Positions 62,470 to 64,000 of a stretch of DNA of 64,000 bases are shown piece after piece. The position numbers and the translations under genes were made by a program. The stretch lies in the NCBI RefSeq assembly GCF_017355935.1, contig NZ_JAFIQT010000002.1:496001-560000 (forward strand). The letters run 5' to 3'. How positions within the stretch are numbered: the first letter of the stretch is position 1; each line of letters starts with the position of its first letter. Under the pieces are notes generated by a model. That model worked only from the letters and a program-made list of their open reading frames with translations. It was not told the origin of the DNA and did not search any database. This DNA comes from Telluribacter humicola. Lineage in GTDB: Bacteria; Bacteroidota; Bacteroidia; Cytophagales; Spirosomataceae.

Positions 62470-63333
62470 CTACTGGCTGCTTTGGTCCTTATAGGGATTT
62501 GTAAACGTTTTTTCTATCTGCTTCATTACTATACGTGAATACCTGACCGGAAATAACCGGGTTACCAGATCCAGCGCCCGGCCATCGGGGCCTATAACGA
62601 GTCGCTCCTTTTTATTGGCAATGGCATCCAGTATCAGGCGGGCCGCTTTTTCGGGAGTAGTTTGAGCCGCCTGCTCAAAGTTACTGATCGATTGCTGATG
62701 CATAGCCGCGGTAGCTACCGGCCCGCGAGGCGTAGCGTTTCGAACTATGTTGGTCCTGATGCCACCGGGATGTACCGTTGTCGTGTGGATACCCGTGCCA
62801 GCCAGCTCCATACGGAGGGATTCGGTAAAGCCCCGAATGCCGAATTTGGAAGTACAGTAGGCGCTCTGGTTAGCCACCCCCGCCAGCCCGAACACACTCG
62901 ATATATTGACGATATGTCCCCGGTTTTGTTGCAGCAGGTAAGGGTAAAAAGCCTTAGTCATCCGGATAGGCCCCCAGAGATTGATGGACAGGAGCCACTC
63001 AAATTGCTCCAGACTGGTGTGTTCAAAGCTGCCCGTAAACAGGCCAACCCCGGCATTATTGATCAGTATTAGCTTTCGGCCGCTCAATCCGAGAATAACC
63101 TGCGCCGCAAAAGATTGAATAGCTTCCGGATCGGCTACATCCAACTCCTGAATCTCTATCACCTGTCCCTGTTGGGATGCTAAGGTTTTCGTTTCTCGCA
63201 AGCCGGTAGTATCTATATCCGTGGCAAGTATAGAAGCCCCCCTGGCCGCTCCCTGAATAGCAAGTTGCCTGCCTATTCCCGAGGCGGCCCCTGTAATAAG
63301 TATAACCGAATCCTGAAAAGTGCTGGATGACAT
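62470..63333 (-). CDS. SDR family oxidoreductase paired with the monooxygenase
   Basis: 287 residues. Cofactor motif ITGAASGIGRQLA, NNAG in LINNAGVGLF, catalytic Ser in NISSVFG and YxxxK in SAYCTSKFG. An Asp after the second strand (ATDIDTTG) suggests NAD(H). The C-terminus has a basic, aromatic helix (LFPVRYSRIVMKQIEKTF) that may touch the membrane. The closest kinds are SDRs of lipid or steroid metabolism. It lies directly upstream of the flavin monooxygenase on the same strand; a shared transcript is likely. Confidence 0.9.
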   Translation of the reverse strand: MSSSTFQDSVILITGAASGIGRQLAIQGAARGASILATDIDTTGLRETKTLASQQGQVIEIQELDVADPEAIQSFAAQVILGLSGRKLILINNAGVGLFTGSFEHTSLEQFEWLLSINLWGPIRMTKAFYPYLLQQNRGHIVNISSVFGLAGVANQSAYCTSKFGIRGFTESLRMELAGTGIHTTTVHPGGIRTNIVRNATPRGPVATAAMHQQSISNFEQAAQTTPEKAARLILDAIANKKERLVIGPDGRALDLVTRLFPVRYSRIVMKQIEKTFTNPYKDQSSQ

Positions 63334-63758
63334 AGTTAATGGATTGATAGTAAAGGAAGATACTAAATTATTCAGTGGAGTACTAGTTTATATACAAAAC
63401 CAGGTCCTCACCTGACTTAACAAGCAAAGACCTGGTTCACTGTCTGTGGATGGAATTAAATCGATAATTAGGCTATAATTCCGATAGTATAGATGGCTGG
63501 TGGCTGGTTGACGATAGTATAGTCGGGTACCATTAGGGTTTGTAGGGGCGCTCTCCAGGTACTGCAATAACAGTCTTATATTCTTCCAGAGCCTTTTTCA
63601 TCCTTCAGTTCATATCGACCTCCTCATTCCCAAAACTACTATCAAATCCATTAAATTTGTTTACCCTAAGTACTATACGTTTGTTTTTGTTGGTGACGAC
63701 AACCTATTTATTATCAGCACTGTATCAATCTATATTTGTACATCAACTGGTGCAGTTG
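63334..63758. other. Intergenic region near the right end
   Basis: About 425 bases without a gene. A 9-base inverted repeat (AACCAGGTC at 63398-63406 and its complement at 63429-63437) with a 22-base loop might be a weak terminator on the minus strand (TTTTG follows). Nothing else stands out. Confidence 0.5.
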
Positions 63759-64000
63759 TTATAGTTGAAAATCGTTATCATTTTGCCGGTAATCAACTGG
63801 TTTCAGATTTCCTTTCTCATCCCGTACATGCGTTTCCATATTGGGGATGATGTCTGTATTTTGAGCCGATGCACAGCTCCAGCTACCGCCCTGATGATGT
63901 ACTACAAAGGTGAATATATTCTTCCTGATACCCGGGTTTGAAACACCTTCTATGGGCGTCTGTCCCGTAAGTTGCATCTTTGCCTGTACCACCGCAATAT
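63759..64000 (-). CDS. SgcJ/EcaC (SnoaL-like, DUF4440) family protein, C-terminal part
   Basis: The frame is open to the window edge, so the gene begins outside it. About 80 residues are visible and show the C-terminal part of the family: NIFTFVVHHQGGSWSCASAQNT, then HVRDEKGNLKPVDYR. Family members are small cone-shaped dimers, some linked to polyketide pathways, many of unknown role. The open edge means the true start is unknown. The identification rests on the C-terminal pattern only. Confidence 0.6.
   Translation of the reverse strand, partial: IAVVQAKMQLTGQTPIEGVSNPGIRKNIFTFVVHHQGGSWSCASAQNTDIIPNMETHVRDEKGNLKPVDYRQNDNDFQL

Noticed and set aside
63398-63437. AACCAGGTC inverted repeat with a 22-base loop
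   Set aside because: Too long a loop and short a stem for a confident terminator; noted in the intergenic entry only.
1-64000. tRNA, rRNA, CRISPR, IS element or prophage
   Set aside because: No tRNA-type T-loop context, direct-repeat array, transposase or phage-like protein was seen in any gap.

Overview
This window is typical chromosomal DNA of a Bacteroidota bacterium, most likely a member of the order Cytophagales. The pointers are a type IX secretion C-terminal sorting domain, DUF4835 and DUF5916 proteins, the Bacteroidota-type RNA polymerase omega subunit, a CcmE with cysteine in place of histidine, a Rho factor with a long disordered insert, and promoters of the TAnnTTTG type in place of sigma70 boxes. 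Base composition is near 50% GC. GTAC and GGTACC are strikingly frequent. I see no tRNA, rRNA, CRISPR array, insertion sequence or prophage gene. The window is core and housekeeping sequence with a few poorly understood proteins.

Layout. 1-4.9 kb: the end of an M16 peptidase, a secreted leucine-rich-repeat protein, and convergent DMT and MFS transporters. 5.2-10.8 kb: three L,D-transpeptidase genes and a DUF5916 outer-membrane protein. 10.9-17.5 kb: a deformylase-like protein, DUF3817, a CoA-transferase, DUF2254, an M20 peptidase, a glyoxalase-fold protein and a sugar isomerase. 17.7-22.5 kb: the minus-strand operon ccmB-ccmC-ccmD-ccmE-ccmF for cytochrome c maturation. 22.7-25.2 kb: feoAB for ferrous iron uptake, divergent from ccm. 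25.2-32.5 kb: NAD(P)HX repair, rplS, dapF, a rhodanese, a DEAD-box helicase, a lipoprotein and an M14 carboxypeptidase. 32.5-33.7 kb: a gene-poor stretch with a possible decayed gene. 33.7-37.6 kb: a small membrane protein, an SDR and a large OmpA-family protein.

37.8-49.1 kb is a long housekeeping block: tilS (minus), then on the plus strand an OstA-like protein, a T9SS-sorted protein, bamD, rpoZ, coaBC, DUF4835, a 75-residue Sm-like protein, recN, a lipoprotein, a SCO copper chaperone and a cytochrome c. 49.1-51.8 kb is the minus-strand cluster coaX, outer-membrane protein, lptC. After it come an MscS channel, rho, a 58-residue hydrophilic protein, an AI-2E transporter, htpG, a lipoprotein, a stand-alone four-helix-bundle sensor domain, a flavin monooxygenase paired with an SDR, and the start-truncated end of a SnoaL/SgcJ-like protein.

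How the genes work together. Envelope building is the main theme: BamD, OstA and LptC, the T9SS substrate, three L,D-transpeptidases, OmpA, DUF5916 and the FadL-like barrel all act in the outer membrane or periplasm. A second theme is respiration and metals: Ccm with SCO and cytochrome c, and Feo divergent from Ccm. The best candidate for something undescribed is the small Sm-like (Hfq-like) protein at 45319-45546, because Hfq is not recognised in many Bacteroidota. I do not see a large novel multi-gene system.
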